Positions 56,816 to 64,000 of a stretch of DNA of 64,000 nucleotides are shown in pieces; the stretch's first letter is position 1; every line of letters starts with the position of its first letter. The notes beneath the pieces are model-generated. The model did not search any database. It saw nothing but the letters and a program-made list of their open reading frames with translations, and was not told where the DNA came from. This DNA is from Pseudomonas sp. ERMR1:02 (GTDB taxonomy: Bacteria; Pseudomonadota; Gammaproteobacteria; Pseudomonadales; Pseudomonadaceae), in NCBI RefSeq assembly GCF_002277815.1, contig NZ_NKJI01000026.1:1-64000 (forward strand), given 5' to 3'. Position numbers and translations under genes: made by a program.

Positions 56816-57259
56816 ATGAAACGCCAAACCATCCTCAGCATCGCTTTCTCGGTTTTCGCAGTTAACGCTTTCGCCGCTACTTCTGCTCAACCTATAGTCG
56901 CTGAAGGCGGCTCGGATCGTCTGATCGAAAGCCGCGTGGCTGAAGGTGGTTCGGATCGTCTGATCCAGAATCGTGTGGCTGAAGGCGGTTCTGATCGCCT
57001 GCTCGAAAAACGCGCTGTTGCTGCTGATGGTTCTGATCACCTGCAAGGCAACACCGTCGCTGCCGATGGCTCCGACCACCTGCAAGGCAACACCGTTGCC
57101 TCTGACGGCTCCGACCACCTGCAAGGCAACACCGTTGCATCTGATGGCTCGGATCACCTGCAAGGCAACACCGTCGCTGCCGATGGCTCCGACCACCTGC
57201 AAGGCAACACCGTCGCTGCCGATGGCTCCGACCACCTGCAAGGCAACACCGTTGCCTAA
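56816..57259 (+). CDS. Small secreted repeat protein, copy C (six 39-bp units)
   Basis: A 147-residue paralogue of A and B: the same signal peptide, three AEGGSDRL units and six 13-residue units, four VAADGSDHLQGNT and two VASDGSDHLQGNT. The units are nearly identical at DNA level, so slippage or unequal crossing-over is ongoing. Followed by the common terminator at 57282-57316. Periplasmic or secreted; function unknown. Confidence 0.88.
   Translation: MKRQTILSIAFSVFAVNAFAATSAQPIVAEGGSDRLIESRVAEGGSDRLIQNRVAEGGSDRLLEKRAVAADGSDHLQGNTVAADGSDHLQGNTVASDGSDHLQGNTVASDGSDHLQGNTVAADGSDHLQGNTVAADGSDHLQGNTVA
57020..57253 (+). repeat. 39-bp coding minisatellite, six copies
   Basis: Six tandem 39-base units such as GATGGTTCTGATCACCTGC and GATGGCTCCGACCACCTGC, in frame, encode the 13-residue unit. 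Copy B has two and copy A one. Confidence 0.9.
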
Positions 57260-57281
57260 GTAAATCGCTACACCGCATCAC

Positions 57282-57316
57282 CGAAAAGCCCGGCCTGATC
57301 AGCCGGGCTTTTTCGT
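57282..57316 (+). terminator. Terminator of repeat protein C
   Basis: AAAAGCCCGGC CTGATCA GCCGGGCTTTTT hairpin with T-run. Confidence 0.9.
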
Positions 57317-57364
57317 GGCCGGGTTTTAAGCGAATCTACGACTTCTCTCTCAGGAACTCCCGGC

Positions 57365-58096
57365 ATGAGCAAAACCGAAACCCTGGCCAAAATCATGCTC
57401 GGCCCCGTACTACTGATGCAGGGCCTTTACACGCGTCGGGTCACGCCGAAATTACCGGAAGCCGAGGGCGAACGCGAAGGCGTGACCGGCAATGGCGAAA
57501 CCCTGCGCTTGTTGATCCTCGGCGACAGCGCGGCGGCGGGTGTCGGGGCATCGAAACAGACCGAAGCCCTGAGCGGCCAGTTAGTCAGCCGCCTCGCCAA
57601 GGCGTATCAGGTCTGCTGGAAACTCTGGGCCCAGTCGGGCCTGGACTCGCAAACTCTGCTGGAACTGCTCGAACAATACGCGCCAGAAACCTTCGATGTG
57701 GCGCTATTGTCCATCGGCGTCAACGATGTCACCGGCACCCTGAGCGCTGCGCAATGGATCGCACGGCAACAGCAGTTGATGGACATGCTGATCGACAAGT
57801 TCGGCGTCAAGCTGATCGTCATCTCCCCTCTGCCACCGATGCACCTGTTCCCGGCATTGCCGCAACCGCTGCGCTGGTACCTGGGCAACCGGGCAGCGCG
57901 TTTCAATGCACGCCTCGCCCTGCTGGCAGACCGCACGGATCGCTGTACGATGCTGACAACCCGTCTGGCGCCCGTGGCCGGCGCAATGGCTCGGGACGGT
58001 TTCCATCCGGGCCCGGCGATCTACAGTGTCTGGGCAGACGACGCCGCACAGGTGATTGCCCGACACCTTGGTAACACCGCATCAGGCAAGCTTTGA
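57365..58096 (+). CDS. SGNH/GDSL family hydrolase
   Basis: A 243-residue hydrolase. Block I is LLILGDSAAAGVGA (Ser in GDS), Block III is LLSIGVNDVTGT (Gly-x-Asn-Asp), and Block V is DGFHPGPAIYS (Asp and His), all intact. Such enzymes are esterases or lipases acting on small esters or lipids. An N-terminal hydrophobic stretch KIMLGPVLLMQGLY may be a membrane anchor rather than a cleaved signal. Followed 26 bases later by the NTF2-like gene, likely cotranscribed. Confidence 0.9.
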   Translation: MSKTETLAKIMLGPVLLMQGLYTRRVTPKLPEAEGEREGVTGNGETLRLLILGDSAAAGVGASKQTEALSGQLVSRLAKAYQVCWKLWAQSGLDSQTLLELLEQYAPETFDVALLSIGVNDVTGTLSAAQWIARQQQLMDMLIDKFGVKLIVISPLPPMHLFPALPQPLRWYLGNRAARFNARLALLADRTDRCTMLTTRLAPVAGAMARDGFHPGPAIYSVWADDAAQVIARHLGNTASGKL

Positions 58097-58122
58097 ACAA
58101 CAACAAAAAACAGGAGTTGAAT

Positions 58123-58551
58123 ATGTCTGAACTGCAACTGCACCCCAAAGCCTCTGAGTCCTTGAGCCTGTGGCACGCGATGATCCGCACCGGCGATCTC
58201 AAGGCCCTGCCCGCGTTGCTGGACCCGCAAGCGGTGTTCCGCTCGCCGATGGCGCACACGCCGTATCCGGGCGCGCCGGTGGTTTCGATGATTCTCAACA
58301 CGGTGTTCAAGGTATTCGAAGACTTCACCTACCACCGTGAACTGGCGACTGCCGACGGCTTGAATGTCATCCTCGAATTCAGTGCCAGGGTCGGTGAGAA
58401 ACAGCTCAAGGGCATCGACATGATCCGCTTCAACGAGCAGGGAAAAATCGTCGATTTCGAAGTAATGGTCCGGCCAATGAGTGGACTGCAGGCCCTGGGC
58501 GAGGAAATGGGCAAGCGCCTGGGCGCTTATCTGGCCGCCAGCAAAGCCTGA
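58123..58551 (+). CDS. Nuclear transport factor 2 (SnoaL)-like protein
   Basis: A 142-residue alpha+beta barrel protein from ATG 58123 with AGGAG upstream. The N-terminus SLWHAMIRTGDLKALPALLD and the later FEDFTYHRELAT and FNEQGKIVDFEVMVRP are the SnoaL/NTF2 pattern. Members include isomerases and small-molecule binders; no catalytic residue is certain. Cytoplasmic. Probably in an operon with the SGNH gene. Confidence 0.85.
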   Translation: MSELQLHPKASESLSLWHAMIRTGDLKALPALLDPQAVFRSPMAHTPYPGAPVVSMILNTVFKVFEDFTYHRELATADGLNVILEFSARVGEKQLKGIDMIRFNEQGKIVDFEVMVRPMSGLQALGEEMGKRLGAYLAASKA

Positions 58552-58799
58552 TCGTTGTGCAGTGCCGGTCGAAACATGGGCACCACCTGCAACTCGACCG
58601 GCTCACACAGAAAAGCACAGCACCGCGAACGCAGCCAGCGATGACCGGGATCGTTGTGCGCCGCTGCGCGTGTGCGCATTTATAGCGTCGATGGCATCAT
58701 CTGGCATGCCGTGGCAGAAACCGCCGCTGTCCTGATCGACCAAGGAAGTCTTGCAATGCATATGAACTCACTGCCGACCTGTACCGCTGGATTTGCGCA
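58552..58799. other. Gap before phuU where phuT is expected
   Basis: About 250 bases with no recognised gene. In typical Pseudomonas loci the periplasmic haem-binding gene phuT ends here, overlapping phuU. No PhuT sequence is identifiable. Open frames are short and lack family features. Confidence 0.5.
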
Positions 58800-59837
58800 A
58801 TGACGGCCATCGTTCGGCCGCGGCCGATGCTGATCACCCTGGGTCTTTTGTTGGTGCTGGTGTTCTGGCTGTCCCTGGCCCTGGGGCCGGTGAGCCTGCC
58901 GCTGGGCGATACCTTGGTGGCCGGGCTGCGTCTGCTCGGGCTGCCGGTTGACGGCGGCGACACGCAACAGGCGCAGTTGATCCTCGGCCAGATCCGCCTG
59001 CCGCGCAGTTTACTCGGCATCGCGGTTGGCTCGGTGCTGGCCCTCTCTGGCGTGGCCATGCAAGGGTTGTTTCGCAACCCGTTGGCGGATCCGGGGTTGG
59101 TGGGGGTGTCCGGTGGTGCAGCGCTGGGTGCAGCTTTCGCCATTGTCGGCGCCAGCATGCTCGGCGGTTTGCCGCCGGCCATCGAACCGTATCTGCTGTC
59201 GGTTTGCGCCTTCGCCGGTGGCCTGATCGTCACCGCGGTGGTGTATCGCTTCGGCCGCAGCAATGGCCAGACCAACGTCGCCACTATGCTGTTGGCGGGC
59301 GTGGCAATGACGGCCATGGCCGGTGCCGGCGTCGGTTTGTTCACCTACCTGGCCGATGACGCCACGTTGCGCACCCTGACCTTCTGGAACCTGGGCAGCC
59401 TCAACGGCGCCAGCTACCCGCGTCTGTGGCCGTTGCTGATCGTGGCGGTGGGCGTGGCGTTGTGGTTGCCGCGTCGCGCGGCAGCACTCAACGCGATGCT
59501 GCTGGGGGAATCCGAAGCGCGGCACCTGGGTTTCAATGTCGAGCGCATCAAACTGGAACTGGTGTTGTGCACGGCGCTGGGCGTCGGTGCTGCAGTGGCT
59601 GCAGCGGGTCTGATCGGCTTTATCGGTCTGGTGGTGCCGCATCTGATGCGGCTGCTGGTCGGTCCGGATCATCGGGTGTTGCTACCGGCGTCCTTGCTCG
59701 CCGGTGCCAGCCTGTTGTTGCTGGCCGACCTGGTCGCCCGCCTGCTGCTGGCGCCTGCCGAGTTGCCTATCGGCATCGTCACCGCACTCATCGGTGCACC
59801 CTTCTTCCTTTATCTGCTGGTACGGGGGCGTTCCTGA
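58800..59837 (+). CDS. phuU: Haem ABC transporter permease PhuU (FecCD family)
   Basis: A 345-residue FecCD-type permease with nine to ten membrane segments. Hallmarks are LPRSLLGIAVGSVLALSGVA, MQGLFRNPLADPGLVGVSGG and LIGFIGLVVPHLMRLLVGPDH, the last being the coupling helix. It is the inner-membrane channel for haem import with PhuV. No ribosome site precedes the ATG, and the gap at 58552-58799 lacks phuT, so translation may once have been coupled to it. Its stop overlaps the PhuV start (TGATG). Confidence 0.93.
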   Translation: MTAIVRPRPMLITLGLLLVLVFWLSLALGPVSLPLGDTLVAGLRLLGLPVDGGDTQQAQLILGQIRLPRSLLGIAVGSVLALSGVAMQGLFRNPLADPGLVGVSGGAALGAAFAIVGASMLGGLPPAIEPYLLSVCAFAGGLIVTAVVYRFGRSNGQTNVATMLLAGVAMTAMAGAGVGLFTYLADDATLRTLTFWNLGSLNGASYPRLWPLLIVAVGVALWLPRRAAALNAMLLGESEARHLGFNVERIKLELVLCTALGVGAAVAAAGLIGFIGLVVPHLMRLLVGPDHRVLLPASLLAGASLLLLADLVARLLLAPAELPIGIVTALIGAPFFLYLLVRGRS

Positions 59838-60603
59838 TGCTGCGGGCAAACAACTTGCTGGTCCGGCGCGGCAGTCGCACCGTGCTGGCGGACATCGATA
59901 TCGAGTTGCGACCGGGCAAGTTCTCGGCGTTCTGGGACCTAACGGCGCCGGTAAAAGTACCCTGCTCGCCGCCCTGTGCGATGAGCTGCCGGCCAGTGAA
60001 GGCAAGGTCAGCCTCGACGAGCGCCAGCTCGCTGACTGGCCCGGTCAGGAACGGGCCAAACGCCTGGCGGTGCTGCCCCAGAGTTCGAGCCTGAACTTCG
60101 CTTTCTCGGTCAATGAAGTGGTAGGCATGGGTCGCTTGCCCCATGCCAGCGGTCGTGTGCGCGATGCCGAAATCGTCGCCCAAGCGCTTGGTGCCGCCGA
60201 CGCTTTGCACCTGGCCGGGCGCAGTTATCTGGCCTTGTCCGGCGGTGAACGCCAGCGTGTGCATCTGGCGCGGGTACTCGCGCAACTGTGGCCGGGCGCC
60301 GAGGGGCAGACCCTGCTGCTCGACGAACCGACCTCAATGCTCGACCCGTTGCACCAGCACACCATTCTGCAAGCGGTGCGCGACTTTGCCGGGCGCGGCG
60401 CAGCGGTGCTGGTGATCCTGCACGACCTGAACCTGGCGGCGCGTTATTGCGATCATTTGCTGTTGTTGCACGAAGGTCGTTCGCACATTTACGGCACACC
60501 GCACGAGGTCCTGACTGCCCAAGCCGTGCAGGCAGTGTATGGGCTGCAAGTGCTGATTCACCGGCACCCGGAGCTCGGGCATCCTTTGATTATCGCGCGC
60601 TGA
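59837..60603 (+). pseudogene. phuV: Haem ABC transporter ATPase PhuV, N-terminal frameshift
   Basis: Restoring one G at 59914-59916 gives a 255-residue HmuV/PhuV ATPase. The first 27 codons (MLRANNLLVRRGSRTVLAD) read in one frame; the rest reads in another: VLGVLGPNGAGKSTLLAAL (Walker A), YLALSGGERQRVHLAR (signature) and TLLLDEPTSMLD (Walker B), then LVILHDLNLAARYC. The lesion is a single base lost in GGGG. Overlaps phuU by one base. If the shift is real, haem import is inactive; a sequencing error is the simpler explanation. Confidence 0.88.
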
Positions 60604-60626
60604 TAAGCGTCCAGAGAGGAACACCG

Positions 60627-61511
60627 ATGCGCACTCTGCTGTTATGCCTGTTCAGCCTGCTGACTGCCTGCCAATCCCATTACGTAGCGCCACCTCCGGC
60701 AGCGATTGCACCGCAAGGTCGGGATCATGCCGATCTGGGCGTGATCCGCGAACTCGCCACCGGACGCACCCTGACGCCGCAAGAGCTGGTCGAACGCCTG
60801 GCCGGCGCCCCACGGGTGTTGGTCGGCGAACAACACGACAACCCCGATCACCATGCCTTGCAACTGTGGCTGCTGCGCGAACTGGCCAAACTTCGTCCGC
60901 AAGGCAGTCTGCTGATGGAAATGCTCAACCCCGACCAACAGGCCAAAGTCGATGCGGCGCAGGTCGCCACCCGTGCCGGCCAACCACCGGCCGACCCTTA
61001 CCAGGCGCTGTCCTGGCAAGCCAACTGGGATTGGGGCGTCTACGGCGCACTGGTCACCTACGCCCTGCGCCAACCCTTCCCGTTGCTGTCGGCCAACCTG
61101 GATCGGGCGCAGATCATGCAGATCTACAAACAGCGTCCGACGCTCACCGGTGAAGCGTCCACCACCCAACAGGTGCAAGCGACATTGCTTGCGGACATTC
61201 GCGAGTCCCATTGCGGCTTGCTGCCCGAAACGCAAATGCCGGCGATGCTCGCCGTGCAGCAGCAGCGTGACCGGCGCATGGCCGAGCGCCTGTTGGCAGC
61301 GCCGACGCCTGCGGTGTTGCTGGCTGGGGCGTTCCATGTGCGCAAGGATCTGGGCGTGCCGCTGCACTTGAAAGACCTTGGTGCAGGTCAGGGTAATGCG
61401 GTGCTTGTTTTGTCTGAGGTGGGCAGGACGGTGAGCGCCGAGAGTGCGGATTACGTGTGGTATACCGCAAAGCAGCCGGAGCAGGATAACTGCGCTAATT
61501 TGCGTCGTTAA
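60627..61511 (+). CDS. phuW: ChaN family lipoprotein, PhuW-like
   Basis: A 294-residue lipoprotein. The N-terminus MRTLLLCLFSLLTACQS has the lipobox LTAC (Cys15). The domain has VLVGEQHDNPDHHALQLWLL, ELAKLRPQGSLLMEML and a C-terminal VLLAGAFHVRKDLGVP, the ChaN/DUF399 haem-binding fold. In P. aeruginosa the fifth gene after phuSTUV is phuW, the same kind of protein. It follows phuV by 23 bases with AGAGAGGA before the ATG. Membrane-anchored and probably binds haem or iron. Confidence 0.9.
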   Translation: MRTLLLCLFSLLTACQSHYVAPPPAAIAPQGRDHADLGVIRELATGRTLTPQELVERLAGAPRVLVGEQHDNPDHHALQLWLLRELAKLRPQGSLLMEMLNPDQQAKVDAAQVATRAGQPPADPYQALSWQANWDWGVYGALVTYALRQPFPLLSANLDRAQIMQIYKQRPTLTGEASTTQQVQATLLADIRESHCGLLPETQMPAMLAVQQQRDRRMAERLLAAPTPAVLLAGAFHVRKDLGVPLHLKDLGAGQGNAVLVLSEVGRTVSAESADYVWYTAKQPEQDNCANLRR

Positions 61512-61535
61512 AAGCAATAGATCGCCGTCTTTTAT

Positions 61536-61647
61536 GCTCGTTCCCACGCTCTGCGTGGGAATGCATCAACGGACGCTCTGCGTTCGGCTTTGGATGGGAC
61601 GCGGAGCGTCCCGGGCTGCATTCCCACGCGGAGCATGGGAACGATCA
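61536..61647. repeat. Inverted repeat element, second copy of the 8569 type
   Basis: GCTCGTTCCCACGCTCTGCG at the left pairs with GCATGGGAACGATC on the right. Same family as 8569-8670 with slightly different spacer. Confidence 0.8.
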
Positions 61648-61650
61648 ATG

Positions 61651-62040
61651 TCACGGGGCTGGAAAGGTCTCCAGATAAGCCAGCAGATCATCGATTTTCT
61701 CCTGATCGCTGATCCCCCAGAAAATCATCCGCGTACCCGACACCACAGCCTTCGGATTCTCGATATACGCCGCCAGTTGTTCCCGCGTCCAGACAATGCC
61801 GGATGACATCATGGCGTCAGAGTACTGATAGTCCGTAGTGCTTCCCGCAGTCCGCCCAACAATACCGTTGAGCTGCGGACCAAAAAAAGCCCGCGCCGAC
61901 TCCCCGATCTGATGGCAGCCGCCGCACATCCGCTTGAACAGTTTCCCGCCCTCCTCGGCATCACCCTGCGCGTTCGCTTGTGCGGCAAACAGGCCTGCAC
62001 CGAGGGTCAGGACAAGGGTCATCGCGGCCGCTTTGTTCAT
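61651..62040 (-). CDS. Periplasmic cytochrome c family protein
   Basis: A 129-residue class I cytochrome c. The signal peptide ends ANAQ; haem attachment is CGGCH (residues 39-43), with the axial Met in GTRMIFWGI near residue 107. It ends LLAYLETFPAP, as in mitochondrial-type cytochrome c. It is periplasmic and shuttles electrons; no partner dehydrogenase is adjacent. Stop lies four bases beyond the inverted repeat. Confidence 0.92.
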   Translation of the reverse strand: MNKAAAMTLVLTLGAGLFAAQANAQGDAEEGGKLFKRMCGGCHQIGESARAFFGPQLNGIVGRTAGSTTDYQYSDAMMSSGIVWTREQLAAYIENPKAVVSGTRMIFWGISDQEKIDDLLAYLETFPAP

Positions 62041-62412
62041 TTACAGCTCCAGATCAGGCGTTGCCTACAGCAAACAATAGCCGCCATTTGATCATGACCT
62101 GGTCTCTATGCCGAAGTTTTTCAGATGCGCGATATCAGAGCCTGCCGTCTATCCCGCCAATGCACGTCGCGCTGCCGCGCGCCTAGACTAGCCTATCAAT
62201 GCGCCTGATCCACACGCGTCGACTCACCAAGGCCGCCGGGATCAAACATCACGTCGCGCTCTCGGTGGTGGGCACGGAACGGATACGCCAGCCAGGACAA
62301 ACCCGCCAAATTCGTGGTCTTTCTGTTGAAGGACCAGAACAAGCCGCCGGTGCTGCCTGCCAACTGACCAACTCCGGCCATACCGGCTCCTACAGGGATT
62401 CGGCGTTTTGCA
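62041..62412. other. Region without recognised complete genes
   Basis: About 370 bases. A minus-strand frame near 62196-62370 reads GLFWSFNRKTTNLAGLSWL and looks like a gene remnant, but I cannot name it and it has no good start. A half REP (CGGCTCCTACAGGG) is near 62386. No terminator is clear. Confidence 0.4.
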
Positions 62413-63243
62413 TCACTCCTTGAAATCGGTAGACAACGCCAACTCATTCCACTGCGCCAACTCCTCGGCAACAAAGCGATTTTTCGCTTCAATGCGCGCG
62501 ATGGTATCGCTGCCCAGTGCCAGACGTTGTGGCGGGTTCGGCGTGTTGACCAGGGCCAGCATGGCTTCGGCGAACTTCACCGGATCACCGGGTTGGGCAT
62601 GGTTGGCGGACTCGGCGTATTTGCGCATCGCACCCACCGTTTCATCGTAGTCCGGCAATTTCAACGCGGTCTTTACCAGCGACTGCTCGTCGAGGAAGTC
62701 GGTGCGGAAAAAGCCCGGCTCTACAACCGTGGCGTGGATGCCCAGTGGCGCCAGTTCCTGATGCAGCGCCTCGGTGATGCCTTCGACTGCAAATTTGGTG
62801 GAGCCGTAGACACCCCACCCCATATAAGCCTGATAGCCGCCGATGGAGGAAATGTTGATGACATGCCCGCAGCGCTGGCGGCGCATGTGCGGCAGTACTG
62901 CGCGGGTCACATTGAGCATACCGAAGACGTTGGTGGCGAACAGACGCTCGGTCTCGCTGGCACTGGTTTCTTCCACCGCCCCCAACACGCCGAACCCGGC
63001 ATTGTTGATGAGCACGTCGATGCGACCGAAACGCTTGATGCCTTCTGCCACAGCCTGATGCGCTTCTTCCTCGCGGGTCACGTCCAGACGCACGGCCAGC
63101 AGGTTCGGATGATCGCCCAGGCGGGCGGTAATTTCTTCGGGTTTGCGAGCCGTGGCAATCACCGCGTCGCCAGCACGCAGAGCACGTTCTGCGATGAGAG
63201 TACCAAAACCACGGGAAGCCCCAGTAATGAACCAAGTACGCAT
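62413..63243 (-). CDS. Short-chain dehydrogenase/reductase (SDR)
   Basis: A 276-residue classical SDR from ATG 63243 with GGAGGAG upstream. It has TGASRGFGTLIAERAL (cofactor loop), NNAGFGVLGAVEE, the catalytic SSIGGYQAYMGWGVYGSTK (Ser and Tyr-x-x-x-Lys) and the PGFFRTDF segment. NADPH-dependent reductase of unknown substrate, cytoplasmic. It is divergent from the LysR gene at 63374, which probably regulates it. Confidence 0.93.
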   Translation of the reverse strand: MRTWFITGASRGFGTLIAERALRAGDAVIATARKPEEITARLGDHPNLLAVRLDVTREEEAHQAVAEGIKRFGRIDVLINNAGFGVLGAVEETSASETERLFATNVFGMLNVTRAVLPHMRRQRCGHVINISSIGGYQAYMGWGVYGSTKFAVEGITEALHQELAPLGIHATVVEPGFFRTDFLDEQSLVKTALKLPDYDETVGAMRKYAESANHAQPGDPVKFAEAMLALVNTPNPPQRLALGSDTIARIEAKNRFVAEELAQWNELALSTDFKE

Positions 63244-63373
63244 TTCAACTCCTCCTGTCAGCAACCCGAGCGTTAGTGCCGGGCCTTCTTGATGAGTTGA
63301 CGCAACCTTAAAACTCCACTACTGATGTGATAATCCCAATAATTTTGCATGGCTTTGTGAAGGGCATTCATAT

Positions 63374-64000
63374 ATGAAATCACCTTCAGCGGCTGATCTC
63401 TCGATCTTCCTGTGTGTGGCCAGCCACCTGAACTTCAGCCGGGCGGCGGTGGAGCTGAGCGTGACGCCTTCGGCGCTCAGCCATTCGGTGCGCACCCTGG
63501 AGAACCGCCTCGGCGTCCGGCTGTTCAACCGCACCACCCGCAGCGTTGGCTTGACCGAGGCTGGCGATCGACTCTATGCGCGGTTGAAACCCGCCTTTCG
63601 TGACATCGACGATGCGCTGGAAGATCTAAACAGTTTTCGCGACAAGCCCTCCGGTAGCCTGCGCATCACGGCCGGTCGCCAGGCTGCGGAACTGGTGCTG
63701 CTGCCGCTTGCCGGTCGGTTCCTGGCGGTTTATCCGGATGTGAAACTGGAGATCGTGGCGGACGACGGTCTGGTCGATGTGGTCTCCGGCGGTTTTGATG
63801 CCGGGGTGCGCTTCGGGGCACGGCTGGAGGCCGACATGGTCTCCTTGCCCATCGGTTCCTACCTGCGCTCGGTGGTCGTGGGTTCACCAGCGTTCTTTAA
63901 GCAGCATGCCGTCCCGCACAAACCCGAAGACCTCCATGGCCTGCCGTGCATCCGCCATCGTTTCCCGAGTGGCGCGCTGTATCGCTGGGAATTCGAACGC
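63374..64000 (+). CDS. LysR family regulator, 3' end beyond the window
   Basis: The first 209 codons are present. DNA-binding part: FLCVASHLNFSRAAVELSV then TPSALSHSVRTLENRLGVRL, followed by RLFNRTTRSVGLTEAG. The effector domain begins near residue 92 (GSLRITAGRQA) and runs off the edge. It is of the CrgA/DmlR group. The gene is divergent from the SDR at 62413 with 130 bases between, a typical regulator-target pair. Truncation is due to the window, not the genome. Confidence 0.93.
   Translation, partial: MKSPSAADLSIFLCVASHLNFSRAAVELSVTPSALSHSVRTLENRLGVRLFNRTTRSVGLTEAGDRLYARLKPAFRDIDDALEDLNSFRDKPSGSLRITAGRQAAELVLLPLAGRFLAVYPDVKLEIVADDGLVDVVSGGFDAGVRFGARLEADMVSLPIGSYLRSVVVGSPAFFKQHAVPHKPEDLHGLPCIRHRFPSGALYRWEFER

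Noticed and set aside
57020..57253. CRISPR-like tandem array
   Set aside because: The 39-base units are contiguous, without unique spacers, and in frame within a gene that has signal peptide and terminator.

Overview
The window is chromosomal DNA of a fluorescent Pseudomonas (P. fluorescens group). The basis is high-GC codon use, about twenty REP doublets (REPINs) of the GTAGGAGCGAGC type in the gaps, a PhuUVW-type haem importer, DUF2388, DUF6124 and DUF3077-like proteins, and many GcvA-like LysR regulators. There are no rRNA or tRNA genes, no complete insertion sequence and no CRISPR array.

Layout. 1-3.3 kb: the 3' end of a CaiB/BaiF CoA-transferase, then two tandemly duplicated short RHS toxin genes with unrelated AT-rich tips; the first is frameshifted and a DUF6124 relic lies between them. 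3.5-10 kb: regulators and single enzymes (LysR, DinB, DUF2388, Ser/Thr dehydratase, SDR/GlxA divergent pair, ICMT-like protein, orphan receiver). 10-17 kb: a probable sugar-acid or polyol catabolic cluster (GMC oxidoreductase, enolase-superfamily dehydratase, MFS importer, aldehyde dehydrogenase, LysR). 17.4-23.8 kb: a peptide/opine-type ABC importer operon ending in an outer-membrane porin. 24-29.6 kb: LysR, MFS, aldehyde dehydrogenase, aldo-keto reductase and a homologue of formaldehyde-activating enzyme. 30-31.7 kb: a periplasmic molybdoenzyme with its cytochrome b partner. 33-34.5 kb: a decaying locus with a truncated LuxR, a potF relic and an internally deleted P1 peptidase. 36-44 kb: a giant multicopper oxidase, a DUF2235 hydrolase, YceI, a GH19 muramidase/chitinase, a phosphoribosyltransferase and a MATE pump. 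44.2-46.2 kb: an AT-rich insert with a beta-family protein and an sce7726 nuclease-like protein, flanked by a duplicated MATE 5' end. 46.4-58.5 kb: small accessory genes, including three paralogous secreted repeat proteins whose 39-bp unit varies from 1 to 2 to 6 copies. 58.8-61.5 kb: phuUVW without its receptor, PhuS or PhuT. 61.6-64 kb: cytochrome c, SDR and a LysR gene running off the end.

A general caution: nine net one-base losses, nearly all in short homopolymers, break six otherwise intact genes (RHS-1, enolase homologue, MFS, ABC binding protein, ABC permease, PhuV). Restoring one base at each site gives complete family-length proteins, so uncorrected sequencing error is a serious alternative to gene decay. 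The strongest candidates for new biology are the beta/sce7726 insert, the duplicated RHS tips, the expanding secreted-repeat family and the cluster around the Fae homologue.
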